From contig NC_085046.1 in assembly GCF_963662255.1 (NCBI RefSeq), forward strand, positions 134,955,392 to 135,019,391: a DNA stretch of 64,000 bases. Direction: 5' to 3'. The stretch is from Cinclus cinclus. Its lineage: Eukaryota > Chordata > Aves > Passeriformes > Cinclidae. Below, piece by piece: positions 23,754-36,950 of the stretch (position 1 is the stretch's first letter; each line of letters opens with the position of its first letter). A program made the position numbers and the translations under genes. The notes below the pieces were generated by a model, which ran no database searches, was not told the DNA's origin, and worked only from the letters and a program-made list of their open reading frames with translations.

Positions 23754-26700
23754 GTAAGAATCAAGAGAAACTCATAAAGGCTCAAAGTTTAAAAATGGGC
23801 ACACCATGGCAGTCCCAAAAAGTGAAAAAACCCAACCCCTCCTCCCCCGCCATGAAGTGAATAGAAGCCTACACAGTACATGAGCCATGGGAATTCTGTA
23901 CAGAGTTAAGGTATCATATTAAAGCTACATGAGGTTTCATTAGAGCCATAATAAGTAATATTTTATCTTGGTATTTTAAATACTCTTTCATTTTGGTTTA
24001 AGTACACCACACGACATCTAATTCAATATTTACTGAGAGTGTCACATATAATATATGAAACAACAGTTCCTAAGAATTTGTGTAATGTTTAGTGACAACT
24101 CTAGATTGTAATCAAGGTCATATGCCTACCTTTCTTATTCTCTTTTGTCATTCACTATTTTGACATTCCTTTTCCCTTCAATGACATTCAAATTGGCCTA
24201 TAATTAAAAGTACCAGGGACACTTTCTACTCCATTCACTTTTTTGCACAACCTTTGGAAAATCTAGACAGAGTTAGGCAGCTTCTTGTAGCAGCAAGAGC
24301 TTTTATTATATTTTTATAAATATAAGAAACAACAAAATAAAATTATATTTCCACTTAGATACATAGGAAAATAAATTGGAGGTACAATCCTCCAACTATT
24401 TTGAGACACTTGAATCTGTGGTTTGAGTCTGCTTTCTACAAGAATCATGTAAGATGTTGGTAATTTGGTTTTACGATGTGCCTTAGGACTGATTGTAATT
24501 ATCAATCATTGATATACCAAAAGTTCAGCGGGGCCCTGTTGTCCTGTAGAAAGGATGAAGGGACAAAGAAAGAAGAGAGAAGGTACCTTAGGAACTGTTG
24601 CAGATAATGAATCCCCTCTGAAGCACCAAAAAAAATTACAGCTGTTAATGTCAGTGCAGAAAGTCCATAGTCCTGGTCCTGAAAGTAGAGACGGAGGTTG
24701 TTTTTCACAAAGCACCATGTAGAACACACAGTAAAGGTAAATACAAATCAAAAATGAGGGGCCCTCTGCTTTGTACCAGGCACCAAGAAGCTTCTACACA
24801 TCCAGCATAAATGAATTAATGTGTCACTTTTGTTGTTGGTTTTTTGGTTTGTTTTTGGTTTGTTTTTTTTTAAACCTCTGCAATTCAAGTGTCTCCATAA
24901 TAACACAGCACCCTCTTGTCCTTATGGGACAATGATGTATCTCAGTTTGTTGGAAATTTCTGTATTTCACCTTTCCTCTAGGCACAGAAAGTGACTAAGA
25001 TTTGTGGGAAAAATAACAGTATACAATTATGTAATTGAAGTGAATTCTATAATTATTCTCTTACTGCACCATATTAAGCCTTGCTAAATTTGGGTGAAAT
25101 GAGTTAATAATATTAGGACAGTGCTGTGAGCTGGGCCTCAGTATGGTGAGGTTCTTGCAATGTCTGCTATGTTTTTCATAGAAAATATCAGTTGTGATAC
25201 AGAATATTCATTCTCCTAAGTCTATATTTTCCCAGAGAATAGATTTTGTTTTATACTATGAGAGAAAACCAGGAAAATGTTCCTTGAGCAATGAATGTAT
25301 GTGTTAATTTTGCTGTATTTTTTCAAAGCACATTGATGCATGTGACATTTTTAAAAAATAAGGAAAATCCAGCACTACCTACTCATTAAAGGTAGGATAG
25401 GCTTTGTTATGGCACTTGACAAGTTAATCATATCTGATTGCACTCTTGCATGATCAACATTGCAAATTAGTATTTGTTGTGACTGTGTAAAAATTTATAT
25501 TGCTTGCATGTAGGTTTTGCATATGATTTTACTAGGGCACTTAGTTACATTGAGAGAAATTGAATTGTGACTTCCAAGGGGCTAAGTACTTTTAGAAACA
25601 AGAAAAAAATATAGAGCTTTGAATCTCTAGAAAATTGCTCTTACAAAAAACACTATGAAGAATTATTGACTTACAAGCTTCATAGTTAAAGTCTTCATAG
25701 TCTTTATTTATACATTTGTTTCAACACTGTATTGTTTCCAAAAGCATTTAATTATTCTGGCTAACAAAAATACTAGTTAGCAAGTGTGACAATAATTTCT
25801 TCTTTACAATATTTTTACATTGTCACTTTTCATATGTGAATATGTAATACTTATTTTCAAACTGAAGACCTATATAGCAAAGAGATTAAGATTCGACTAA
25901 GAAGCTGAACTATTCTGAGTTGAAGTTCTCATTTACAATTCATTAATTTCTTTTGAACAGATTATTGTCTTCACTGTTTTTTCCTTCTTAAACTTTCCTT
26001 AGAGGTTTTCCATGGACCTAAGCATTGTAATAATTGCATGTTTGCAAACTCATTGAAAGAAGAATGCACTCTGTTGCTTGCTGCCAGAGCCTGCTGTTCA
26101 TGTAGCCAGTTTTTATCTAAGTAATTTTATCTACTAGTTGACAGGATGGCCTTTCTTACATATAATTCACTGCTGAAATATAATTTAATCAACTAAACTT
26201 GTTTCTTGAAAAGATTTAAAAGTACTATTAGCCTAAAACTGATTTTCTATGAACATAGCAAGACTTAGGCCTCATAAATTATTGATAAGAAACAAACTGA
26301 TGACATAAAAGGCCACCTAGTTCACTGAAATGTTTGCGGAAAAGTTTTTACACCTCTAGTAATTCTAATTGAGAGGAAATTGAAAAATATAGAGAGATAA
26401 TAATAAAAAAAAACCTGGCAAGGTTTCTCTATTCTGCAATGAAATAATTTTAATTCTATATTGAATATGCCTGTTTTTTTCTGGAAGAGATTTTAATTTT
26501 CCAACAGTTTAAAATTATTGGATAAGGGCCATATAATTCAATAAAGCAACAAAATATTAAAAGTCCAATATATTCTTTACCTATGATAGTAGTAACCCAA
26601 CCATCCTTTCTACGTAACCCCCTCAAAGCAATACGTTTTTTACCAAATTCTGCCTTTGTACAGCAACGTTTCTCTTCCCAGTTGCAAAATTCTCTGACTC

Positions 26701-29700
26701 ATCCTTTTCTTCATCAAAACAGAAACCAACAAAAAAAAATGTGCCCAGTTCATGTTGCAGACGAAATTTCCTCGCACTGCTCTGTGAACCAAGAGTAGAG
26801 CGGCTGACTGATTCTCCTGCTAGGAGCTGGTGAGCAGGGTTAATCTACCAGCTGTAGAACATTGACTGGCACAGTTTGGAGGGGCTGGTTGGTGCAGTGA
26901 AATTCATCCCTTACCCAAAGCCACCTAGCTCAGCTTGTTGAGAGGCCCATGATGCTTTTCAGTCCTTTAGGGAATCAAGTATTTTCATTATTTCAGATGA
27001 TAGGTGAAAATGATAGATTATATCAGATGATAGGTCATTTCAAAGAAAATGACTTTGATGAGTATGTTTTTTTAACATAATCTAGAAAATGCAAGACAGA
27101 AATAATAAAACAAACCAATTTTTTTTATTATTGTCTCCTAACTGTGTACATGTATTTAGATATTTTGGGCATTTTCCACTTTCTAGAAATTGACAATATT
27201 CAAAGAAAAAAATTCTAAATTTCCCAGATCAGCGTCTTCATTCAGCTATTTTAGCTTTGAGATAAATGACCCTTCATGGATTTTTCTTCCATGAAGTTTT
27301 CTGACTGCTTTTAAATTGCTGATAATCTTCCAATTTTCTGAGACTTTTGTGCCATAATTCCTAGCATGCAAAAAAATATTTAATTTTTCGTGTTTTGGAT
27401 TTGTCACCTCTTAGAGGTACTTGATTGCTCACTAATTGCTTAGAGTCTCCATGTCACACAATGTTTTATACATACCAGCATGCCTTTCTCCTTATGTCAC
27501 CTTGCAATGTGTAAGAGTCATAATCTGCTCAGCTGTTTCTGAGAAAAAGCTGTCTATTTGATCATCCTGTCATTTTATTTTTCAAATTTAGTTAATTTTT
27601 TTTTCTGATAAGATAGTTATATTAGTAGACAGTATTCAAGAAATGGATTCTGACTTTCATTATGTTCTACTGGTCTTCATGATTTCATTATCCAGAATTA
27701 AAACAACTTGTGCAACTAACTGTCTACGTATTTTCTGTAAGAATACTTCTTGTACAGAAAATAAATAATAGCAAAACTGGTGAACAGCTTAGAAAATAGA
27801 ATTGAGAATATGAGTGTAGTCTGCATTACTTATAACAAGAAAATAAGCAAATGTGTATTCTATAAAAATGACACCAATCCTCTCAGAATCTGAGATCAGA
27901 GAAAATTTTTGACTAGTCTTAGTGAACATGCAAAATAGTAATACACATATCAATAGTAATACATAAATATATACCAACTTCTAAAACAGAGGGTTAAATT
28001 AGCGTTGCATGGTACTTTATTTAACAGTGAACTGATGGGTTCAGTTACTACTTATGAAATGACTAAAATGAGAAAAAGTATAACTTTGATTTGCAGAAAG
28101 ATAAACTTTCACTTCTTTTCTTATTTGACAAATTGTAGACTCTAATAAATGCATGATTGCTTTCCATCTGTCCATCTAGCACTTAAATTACTTAAATTAT
28201 TCCTCCGGGCTATCTAGAGAGGGAGCTAAATGCAATTCCTCTCCTAGTTTTCCTTGTCTCAGACCTTCATTCTAGCAATTGCAGTATCCCAGATTGTGTT
28301 TATTATCCACCCATTTCATCAATTAAACATCCAAGGACATCAGTTCCATATATTGAAATACCCCCTCAATAGTTGGCTTAGGCTGAGTCTTCACAGCTTG
28401 TTCTCTTAAAGAATCCACTTTCCCTTTTCTCCTTCTATGTTCCCAGTTCTAAACACAGGTGGTTCTTTTCCCTTACCCACGTTTGGAAAAGATAGTGAAA
28501 CTTCTTCCTCCTTGCTTCGCTTGACAGACTCTTAGCCTGTTTCTTTTTACATCCAGTGTCAGGAGGAGAGTAGCAATCCTGGGAAATGGAGATTAACACA
28601 AAATAATTCCTTGAACAGCATGTGGCAGTGGCATCAGTAAATGTATCTTTGACCCTTGAAGAGGTTTTTTTTTTTTTGATGTCACTCTTTCAGAATAAAT
28701 AGAGGAAATTATATTGGAGACCATTTACACTGACACTTATGGGGGGAAATAGCTGCACAGAGAAAGGTTTCAGAAAACCTATCGGGATGTCCCTCTGGAC
28801 AAACCCATTTGCTGGAGAAACTAATTTGGATTCAAGTTGTAATTAATTTTATACTTCTTTACTTTGTGGTATGATCCCAGAATTCAGAAAAAAGATGTAA
28901 AAGCAAGAGACCATGCAGTGCTATGTATAGGTAAGACATAGATCAGTGCATCCTTAGTTTTGAAAATTATAGCTATTTCTTGTTTATCTGTTACAAAATT
29001 AAAGACCAAGCCTGTGAAGCAGCTGATCTTGGTGTGAATTTCTAGGCTGTGTAAGGCTTTAATTCTACCAGTACAAATTGAAATTAAGTTTGGGGATTCA
29101 GTTTGCTGTGTTCCTTCCCATTCATGCCTGCATTTTTCCAAACTTCCATCAGTGATGCTAATTTGTGTTAATTGATGCAGTTTGTTTTTTTCTCCTGTTC
29201 ATGATAACACTCATTGAGAATCTGCTTGCCGATCAAAAAGATCATAATAGACCACAATGGAAAATTTACTAAGAATAACCATCCACTTCTGCAACTAATA
29301 TCAGTAGCATTTTCTTATTACATATGCTTCCTCATGGTGAAATAAAAGCTACAGGAAAAAATTGTCAGGAGCATCAATTAACACCAAGAGAGATTTTACA
29401 AGTTCAGAGAAAAAGCAGGAACATATTTTCAATGTGTAGAATATGCTGCTGAAGTGTTATGAAAAGCAAACCAAAACAAAAGAGATTATCTGAAACCTGA
29501 ACCACACTATATAAAGAAGTAGAGTAATTGAAACTTTCCAAGTTATTTGATAGCACATTAAAACCTAACTTCACAACTCGCCTAGAAATAAGAGGGCTGA
29601 TAAGATTAGGTAGCCGTTAAAGCTTGGGTTTTTCTCCTCTTTCTTATATATTTTAATGCTGTATACTGGAAAGAGAACACATTTCGCCCATTGTGTAGTA

Positions 29701-31289
29701 CTTTCTTTGCTGAGAAATGGCAATTTTGAGAAGATTATTGGCTTCCAGGAAAGTTTTTAATGAACTAATGGCACATGTGTATCCTCTGTCTAAGTAACAT
29801 CTGCATGGGGGCTAGTGTTACAGCAAAAAGCAGTTTAAAAATTTTTCTTTTCATTACAGGGGTGCAAGATACTGACTGTATCCTCCCATGCATGATATCA
29901 AACTTTTGATTCAGTTCTATCACGTGGTGAGTTTAAGCAAAAATACATTCACCTGAGGGAAAATGTCTTTCCCCTTTTCCTAAGTGCCACCGGTCTATCA
30001 GTTTCTCTCCTGAGAACTGTTCTTAGTGACAGCCCTTTATCACAAGTCTGCATTTATGATCCCACTCCAAAATCTACACTTTGAATATATTTGACCTGCC
30101 TGATCCATGTTTTCATTTAAAAATCAAACCTTTTACCTGAAACACGAATACCATCATTAAAAAAAAAAAAATCTATTTCAATAATTCCTGTAAGTGCCAA
30201 TGTTTTTTTCACAGCTAACAATGAAGTCCTCTCGGAACAGCCATTATAGCAGGAGAAAAGATTTTGAGCTCTGCAACTTGTTAATTTACAAGGTTAGAGG
30301 AGGAGCATGTCAAGCAGTAGGGAGCATGAGAGAAGAACAGAGGACTGGATGAGGTCAAAGAAACTGCCAGATCTCTGAGCTTACTGTTGGAGACTTTTTC
30401 AGCTGCAAAGAGCAAGGAAAATAACTAATCAACTGTCTGCTCCCTTTATAAGTCCCAGAACAACCTCTGAGGCTGCCATCTGCCCAAAAGAGATAATAAC
30501 TTAACCACCCTGTCACTAACCATCTAAAAGTTGTGAAGCAGAAGTGGTTGAAAGTTTTCCACTTTCTGTTAAAAGCACCTGATTTGGAAATATTCTGTTT
30601 TAGAGGAACAGATACATTTGGCCAAAAAAAAAAAATACCTGTGTCAATAGGAGTGTTCCATCAATGATGATTCTTATTTTCCTGCCTTGGGCTTAGGGCA
30701 GGACTGTGAGGGTAGTGTTCAAAAGTTCTCTGATTGCTGTTATGTGTGATGAGCGGCTCCTGGTTAAGTGTGTCGAGCTGTCAGTGCAGTTGTACACAAG
30801 CCACAAGAACACTTTCCATAGGATCCCAGTCAAGTGCCTGAAACACAGAAGGTAACTGCTGTTAACTCAAAAAGCATAGTAAGTATGGTCTAAGCCACCA
30901 CTACATGCAAATTTGTTCACTTAATGCAAATAAGCAAATTACATGAGACAAATAGAGATAGAATGTTTGAATAGAAAAGCGCATATAAAAAGAATAAAAT
31001 AAAATAAAATCTTAAAAATTGTTTTTCAAGCTGTCATTTAAATGCGTTTGCCTTTTCAACACACTGAGAAGCTGGGCTGCGTAAAGACATCCTGTAGAAG
31101 GTGTTGGGGTACTGGTTTTATGATTCTTGCTTGCTGCTGTCAGCAACTGCAAAATAAAGTCACCAAAGGCAGTTTTTTACTGAGCTGGTTGTAGCTGAGA
31201 CTTCAGATAGATTAGAGGATGTACTAAATTGGAGTTTATATTCTCCATAATATCTACAATGGTTTCATTATCAGTCTTTGTAGTGACAG
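23754..31289. other. long unique AT-rich non-coding stretch
   Basis: About 7.5 kb with no recognised transposon and no open frame above 85 codons. Small features: T-rich GGTTT units at 24835-24871; a direct repeat TCAGATGATAGGT at 26993-27005 and 27023-27035; a perfect 9-bp hairpin CTTCATGGA/TCCATGAAG at 27272-27296; a T run near 28665; and AATAA units near 30993-31010. A slightly GC-richer patch lies at about 26800-26960. Confidence 0.55.
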
Positions 31290-31439
31290 CTTTTAACTTT
31301 GTATGGGAAGTGCATGGATTTTGAGTGGGCACTGTCCAAAAGTATAGCCATCTGTGGCAGCCCAGTGAATTTTGAAAATGCACTGAAATTGAAAGGCTGG
31401 AGAGTCAGATGTAGAAATCTGAGGTTGGAAAATAGGAAG
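31290..31439 (+). other. candidate exon (low confidence)
   Basis: An open frame of exactly 50 codons (150 bases, phase 0 on both sides) lies between an acceptor-like TAGTGACAG and a consensus donor GGAAG/GTGAGT at 31440. The encoded stretch (Leu-Leu-Thr-Leu-Tyr-Gly-Lys-Cys-Met-Asp at the start, Leu-Glu-Asn-Arg-Lys at the end) matches nothing I recognise. The acceptor has a weak pyrimidine tract, so the call rests mainly on the donor and the open frame. Confidence 0.2.
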
Positions 31440-31804
31440 GTGAGTACAGGTGTTTTTCTGGATAAAGAAGCCCTATATGTGTGCAGGGTGTCCATGTCTC
31501 ATTAAAGATCTCTTGATCAGCATACACCAAGACACTGAGCTTGCTCCTTTTTCCTTTTACAGGCTATTAGATGCCTTTAGGAAGCAAAATAAGATTTATG
31601 TGATCTCAGGGTTGACAACACTTCTCGAGTGGTATAGAACAATGAGGACTAGGAAACAGTAAACCCTTGAAATTAAATTTTAAATTTCATATGAAATATA
31701 CCAGTAACTACAAAAAGATCTGAGGGTTGATTTTGGCCCATCAGTCCAGGAATATAGGTAAGCACTTTAAAGGGCACATCCATACATTTAAAGAAGAGGG
31801 GAGT
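31440..31804. other. unique sequence upstream of the purine array
   Basis: No gene or repeat recognised. AATTTCATATGAAATA-type palindromic sequence occurs near 31684-31698. Confidence 0.5.
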
Positions 31805-32075
31805 AAAAGAGAAGAGAAAAGAAAAGAAGAGAAGAGAAAAGAAGAGAAGAGAAGAGAAGAGAAGAGAAGAGAAGAGAAGAGAAGAGAAGAGAAGAGAAGA
31901 GAAGAGAAGAGAAGAGAAGAGAAGAGAAGAGAAGAGAAGGGAAGAGAAGAGAAAAGAGAAGAGAAGAGAAGAGAAGAGAAGAGAAGAGAAGAGAAGAGAA
32001 GAGAAGAGAAGAGAAGAGAAGAGAAGAGAAGAGAAGAGAAGAGAAGAGAAGAGAAGAGAAGAGAAGAGAAGAGAG
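31805..32075. repeat. GAAGA pentanucleotide array, 271-base homopurine tract
   Basis: The plus strand has no pyrimidine from 31805 to 32075. The array is built of about 50 GAAGA units. Variant units (GAAAA, GGGAA) occur near the left edge and around 31938-31957, where the repeat phase also shifts. Because the unit is 5 bases, all three frames on each strand stay open, producing artefactual Arg/Glu/Lys-rich (+) and Ser/Leu/Phe-rich (-) frames of 105-154 codons that are not genes. Long mirror-symmetric purine tracts can form triplex DNA and slip in replication. Confidence 0.98.
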
Positions 32076-32545
32076 TGCATGTTTGGAATGACGTAGTGTA
32101 TTCAAAGTGTAAAGTGAATTTTATTAGCACATTATGCTCCACAAAGCCTTCTAAGTAGTAACAGGACAAAGAAAGAGTAATTATGTCCAAATCAAATACC
32201 AGCAAGGTAGCATAAACTCTTGCACAAGAGAGTAAACAAAGCCAAATTCAGAAGACTCATCAGCTCAGTTCAGTCAGGATAAAATAGTTAAACCAAGACC
32301 TGAAGTGGATAAATTTCACATATGTAGAAACATGTCAATTCTTGATCTGCCATCCTTTGAGATAAAGCATCACAAAAACAGAAATTACTTTGTCAATTTT
32401 CTGTGTCCCAAGAGAGTTTTATTATGGACAATGTCACAGATTTCTTGCTGAACTTGAGTACAAACAACTCAGTACACCCACAGGCAGTATCAGGGAGTAA
32501 AATAAATGGCAATCTGCAGTCTGGTAAAGTCTTAATATTGCATAT
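32076..32545. other. unique sequence between array and LTR fragment
   Basis: No gene or repeat family recognised. Confidence 0.5.
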
Positions 32546-33020
32546 TGTGGTGGGCTACTCTTGCTTGGTCACAAGGTGTCAACAAAAGCCACTGTATCAC
32601 TCCCCATCCTCAAGTGGGCAGGGGAGAGAAAATATAGTGAAAGATTCATGGCTTGAGTAAGGAGAGGGAGAGATCATTTACTATCAAACACACCTGATTT
32701 GGGGAAATTATTGATTTTATTACCAAACAAATAAAAGCAGAATAATGACAAGTAATCCAAATCTTAGGAATAGTTTTCCCAGTGTAATGTTATTTCCAAT
32801 TCTCTATCTCCTCCCCGCAGCAGCACAGAGTGACAGGAAACGGGGGCTGTGGTCAGTTTATTACACATTGGCTCTGCTTGCTCCTGACTGTTGTCCTCTG
32901 CTCCAGTGTGGGACCCCTCCCAGAGGAGACAGCTCTCTGTAAGTTTTCCCAAAGTTAGTGGGAACTAACTTCCCATGGGCTGTAATGTTTAATGAACTAC
33001 TCCAGTGTGTGGACATTGGA
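32546..33020 (-). mobile_element. endogenous retrovirus LTR fragment, minus strand
   Basis: Starts with the terminus TGTGGTGGGCTACTC at 32546. It continues with ACTGTATCACTCCCCATCC, AAGTGGGCAGGGGAGAGAAA, GGAGAGGGAGAGATCA, GATTTGGGGAAATT, CTATCTCCTCCCCGCAGC, GGGGGCTGTGGTCAGTTTA and CTCCAGTGTGGGACCCCTCC. This order matches a widespread avian LTR family in reverse orientation, so its sense strand is minus. A TTTTATTACC stretch near 32715 carries the reversed AATAAA signal. Similarity fades after about 33020, so the 5' (U3) part is lost. No retroviral genes follow. Open frames here are remnants or shadows. Confidence 0.8.
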
Positions 33021-35470
33021 CCCAGGACTGATGATCTCTTTTTCTCTTCTATCTGATTTCCTATTCACTTTTTCTTTCTTCCCTCTTTTATTTTTTTATT
33101 CCTCTTACTCTTAGAAGATAGGGGCAAAGCATATATCAATTTCCATGTTGAGTGTGTAGTATGCTAATAAAATTTTCTGAGCTTTTTTTGACTCTTTTGA
33201 ATTTTGCCATTATTTTTCACCCATGAGGACTAACAAATTTTGGGTGCTCCCTTTGGTGTAGGAGTTAGAGGTGACAGATCTACACAAGCATGACAGCGTA
33301 ATGAATATAGTATGTAGTCTTCAGTGACAGATTCAGAGTTTTACTGGTAGAGAAAGAAAAAAAGGATTTATCTAAAATGGATTTGACTTCTCTGTGAATT
33401 AGCAGAGATGGAAGTGAAATTTAGATTTCTCTGATTCATAGAGAGTTTAGCAGATTATTAGGACAGTGTCGATTAGTTTCTACACTATTCTAGATTAAAA
33501 AAAGAACAGTTTTGAGAAAATTCTCAGCAGAGTTGATGAGAACCCGTTTGAACATGAATTTTCAGGACACTGTATGTCAAATTAAAAGCCTAATGATCTG
33601 TCTCCATTTCCACACAAAGTCAGAAAAGAACGAATTGCAGCCCAAGAATGGAATCAATTGAATGGAATGTGTACAAGTCAAATAGTTGAAGACCAGAAAG
33701 AAATCAGTTCAGAGAGAATATGACTGGTCACGAAAAAAAGGTTTATCATTACTGAAGCACAAAATATCAAAATCAGTTTGGACACAGTCTGATTAATGAA
33801 TAAAGAAAAATGTGAAAATTATATACTTGTTTAATGGATTTAAGCTAGATGACAGAAATTTTTAACATCAGTGTAAGCACCACAGGACAAGGTGTGTTAC
33901 AGAAGGTTGCAGATAAAATTAATTTAATTTTGTGCACAGCAAGTTTTTTTTTTTTTTAGAAAAACCTTTTACTGATATATTGGAACAACTACTATTTAAG
34001 AACATTATTTGGCAATGTTCATGAGATAGCACTGAAGCACTACTCTGTAAAGCATCAGTATTTAGGGTCTCTGACAGCACCGTGGCAGTCACCATTTGAT
34101 TATATGCATCCAAATAAATTTTTAGATCTTATATGAAAACAGTTGTCATCTCATATTTAAGACAATTTCTGAATAAATTATGCCTAGATCAAGATGTAAT
34201 TACTATGTTGTCCATTGAAAAAGGCATGTAAAAAAACACTGTAGTAAGGTCACATCACTATCTATGGGAAGTAATGCAATCTAGAAAAAATCTAATATAA
34301 GCTGCAACATATTTGGATACAGATGCAAAATATTGAAACATGTTATCTCAAATATAAAAATGTGTTTTTTTAGATGCTACATAGAACTGCAGTGAAACAC
34401 ATCAAAGCCAGGGAATTAAATCTTACCTCTAATGTGATCTAATTCTGTATCTGAAATAATTTCATGAAACAGAGAGAGATAATGTAGTTTCACCTTCACA
34501 TAACGTCTTCACATAAATTTTTTTATGAGGATTGGCTTCACAGGACGTGATGGGCAATGGAGCATAGTGGGCTACAGAAGATGCTATGGTATTCTGTTAG
34601 TGTAGAAGCTTTGTTGATGGCAAATGACAGGAAAATAGTCTGAGAATATAGAAAAAAACCCCATAAAATTAGAGTGTTTGCTTTTCTCAGACTGAAGATA
34701 TTCAGAAACAACTAGACTGGTATGCAAAGAAACAGATGTGCCTGAAACTACAAAAATCAAATAAAAATCAAATAACCAAAAAGGAAATGCAATTGTGTTG
34801 CAAGACTGATGAAGTGCATAAAAGCTGCCAGCATTTTAGTGAGCACTTATATGTTTATTTTTTCCAAAATGCATTGTGTCTATGAGACAACTCAGTGTAA
34901 AGGGCCATTCTTGAATTAGAGGATATATTTGCATGATGGTATGTTTAAATAATCATGAATTAGATGAAAAAGAAGCTTCTGCTACCACATACTAAAACTG
35001 CCAGTTGGGACTATTAAAAAAGGCAATAATTTTGTTACTCCCCTTTGTGAAGAGATTTATGGCCTGTTGACGACAAGTGTCATGTTACACCAAGGAATAG
35101 TCATGTGTTCAAATGAATGGAAATTTATTATCCATGATGTGAAATGAATTGAATTTAATGGGTAAATCAGCCCTTTTTTTTTATTTCTGCATTTTTTGCT
35201 TTCATAACTTAGAAGAATTACATCCTTTCAATATAGCCATTAGAGAATATAAGGTTGCATTTAGTTGGCAAAAGCCAGCACAAATAAAGGTAATAGAGAC
35301 CTACTAAGAATTACAGTAAAAACGAGTAGAAAGCCAGAATGAGTAGGAGAGTCGTAACAGTTGTAGAAAAGAAATAGGACCAGAAATAAACTGACTGAAG
35401 ACAATTTGCCCCCATCTTGTGATGCATAAGATTATCGTGGGGATATTGCTATGGTGCCATATTGCCTAAT
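33021..35470. other. unique AT-rich non-coding sequence
   Basis: No gene or repeat family recognised. A T13 run lies near 33945. Confidence 0.6.
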
Positions 35471-35495
35471 AAAACAAAACAAAACAAAACAAAAC
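35471..35495. repeat. AAAAC microsatellite, 5 copies
   Basis: Five perfect AAAAC units follow AATA and run into GCAACACAAC. This could be a short retroelement-tail-like expansion. Confidence 0.95.
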
Positions 35496-36176
35496 GCAAC
35501 ACAACACCTGGGCATTGATATAAGACTTACATTCCCAAATAATGCTTAAACACGAAAATACAGGAGCTATTTAGAGATGTAATTTTACTCAGGTTTATGA
35601 TATCCTTGTCTCTATAAATAAAAAACAAAGTGGGAACAAGCTCTGTTTCAGTTGGAAAAACAATCATACTCAAGCTTTGTTTTGTTATGTGGTGCCAAGG
35701 GAATGAATGATGCAGCACAGGAATAACTGAACCAAGATCTAGATATTTGTGTCAATTAAACACATTTATTTATTGAATAGCTCAGCCTACTGAACGTTTA
35801 CTTGGTGTATCCAGTGATGGAACAGTTTTCTCTGCAAGCTGTTTTTCTCCCAGATTTTGGAACACCTCTCTAAAGTTTATGCAGTTCTATTCACCCTAGT
35901 TCTCCTTTCAGAAGCAGCACAAGTAATGATGAAACCAGTTTTAAACAGGCCAAGAACAACTTCTTGTCTGCTATCTAGTATTTTCTCTTCTGCATGTGCT
36001 GTTCTGGAACACGACAGATTGAAAACAAAACATGTTTTCAGAATTTTTACTTGGCATACACAAGGGAAAGTAGATCTATTTGTTTACTTTTGTAAGAAGG
36101 AAGCTTTATACCTGTTTGAAAACCATCTCTTTTAATTATTCATTGACTGTCAGAACACTGCTTGAATTTGAATTGC
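35496..36176. other. unique AT-rich non-coding sequence
   Basis: No gene recognised. A 92-codon plus-strand frame (35857-36135) is open but not recognisable as a protein. Confidence 0.5.
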
Positions 36177-36285
36177 AAAATCACAGAATTATTTATGTTG
36201 GAAGGCACCTTCAAGTCACCTATTTTCCAATCTTCTGCTCAAAGCAAGTTCAGTTGTACTAAGGAGTGTGTGAATGTGATATTTG
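36177..36285 (-). mobile_element. CR1 LINE terminus, minus strand, degraded
   Basis: Reversed CR1 3' end: AAAATCACAGAATTATTTAT, GTTGGAAGGCACCTTCAAG, then TCTTCTGCTCAAAGCAAGTT and CAGTTGTACTAAG. The order matches the terminal region of CR1 copies. It is strongly diverged, and the left boundary of similarity is near 36285. Confidence 0.85.
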
Positions 36286-36885
36286 GTGGGACTATGAGGC
36301 ATGGTGGCCATCAGCTGACTCCAACAGACTTATGGGGATAAAGAGTGAATCCCTGCACATTCCCAATGGCAGTATTATCACATGCATAGTACAGAAGGAG
36401 TGTGCTACTTGTAACTATGCTTTTATGTGCATTTCAATATGCAACAGCAACAATGAAAACATCTGGAGCCCCAACAACACCATATAAAACCCCAGATGAA
36501 GAATCTTGTTTTCTAATGAACATTCATATTGGTAAAAACCTTTAGCAGAGTTTTATGACGTTGTTTTTGTCAATATATGATCTACATTAATATTTATGTT
36601 TAAGATAAAAAAAGACATAAACAGAAGAATGATTATATGAAAATCAAAATACAAATATAAAAATGAGGAAAAAATTGTAAGTAAAACAACTAATACATGC
36701 TAGTGCTGCAGGTACTATCTTTTGTTATCTGATAACAAAATTATCATGGAAATAACTAAATGACTTATCAGACAAGAAAACAGATTAACTGGATGTAAGG
36801 AAGCATTTATGTAAATAGCGACACAGCAAGCAAACAAAACAAATCACATGCAGTCACACAACTTGCTGCCTTTGACAAATAAATG

Positions 36886-36931
<46 letters not shown>

Positions 36932-36950
36932 CAGCTAGATAGATAGATAA
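36886..36950. repeat. GATA tetranucleotide microsatellite
   Basis: Eleven perfect GATA units from 36886, then an ACAGCTA interruption near 36931, then about four more units to about 36950. Likely polymorphic. Confidence 0.97.

Noticed and set aside
31673..32205. Open frames of 105-154 codons on both strands
   Set aside because: They are read-through of the GAAGA microsatellite, whose 5-base unit leaves all frames open; the peptides are pure repeat strings.
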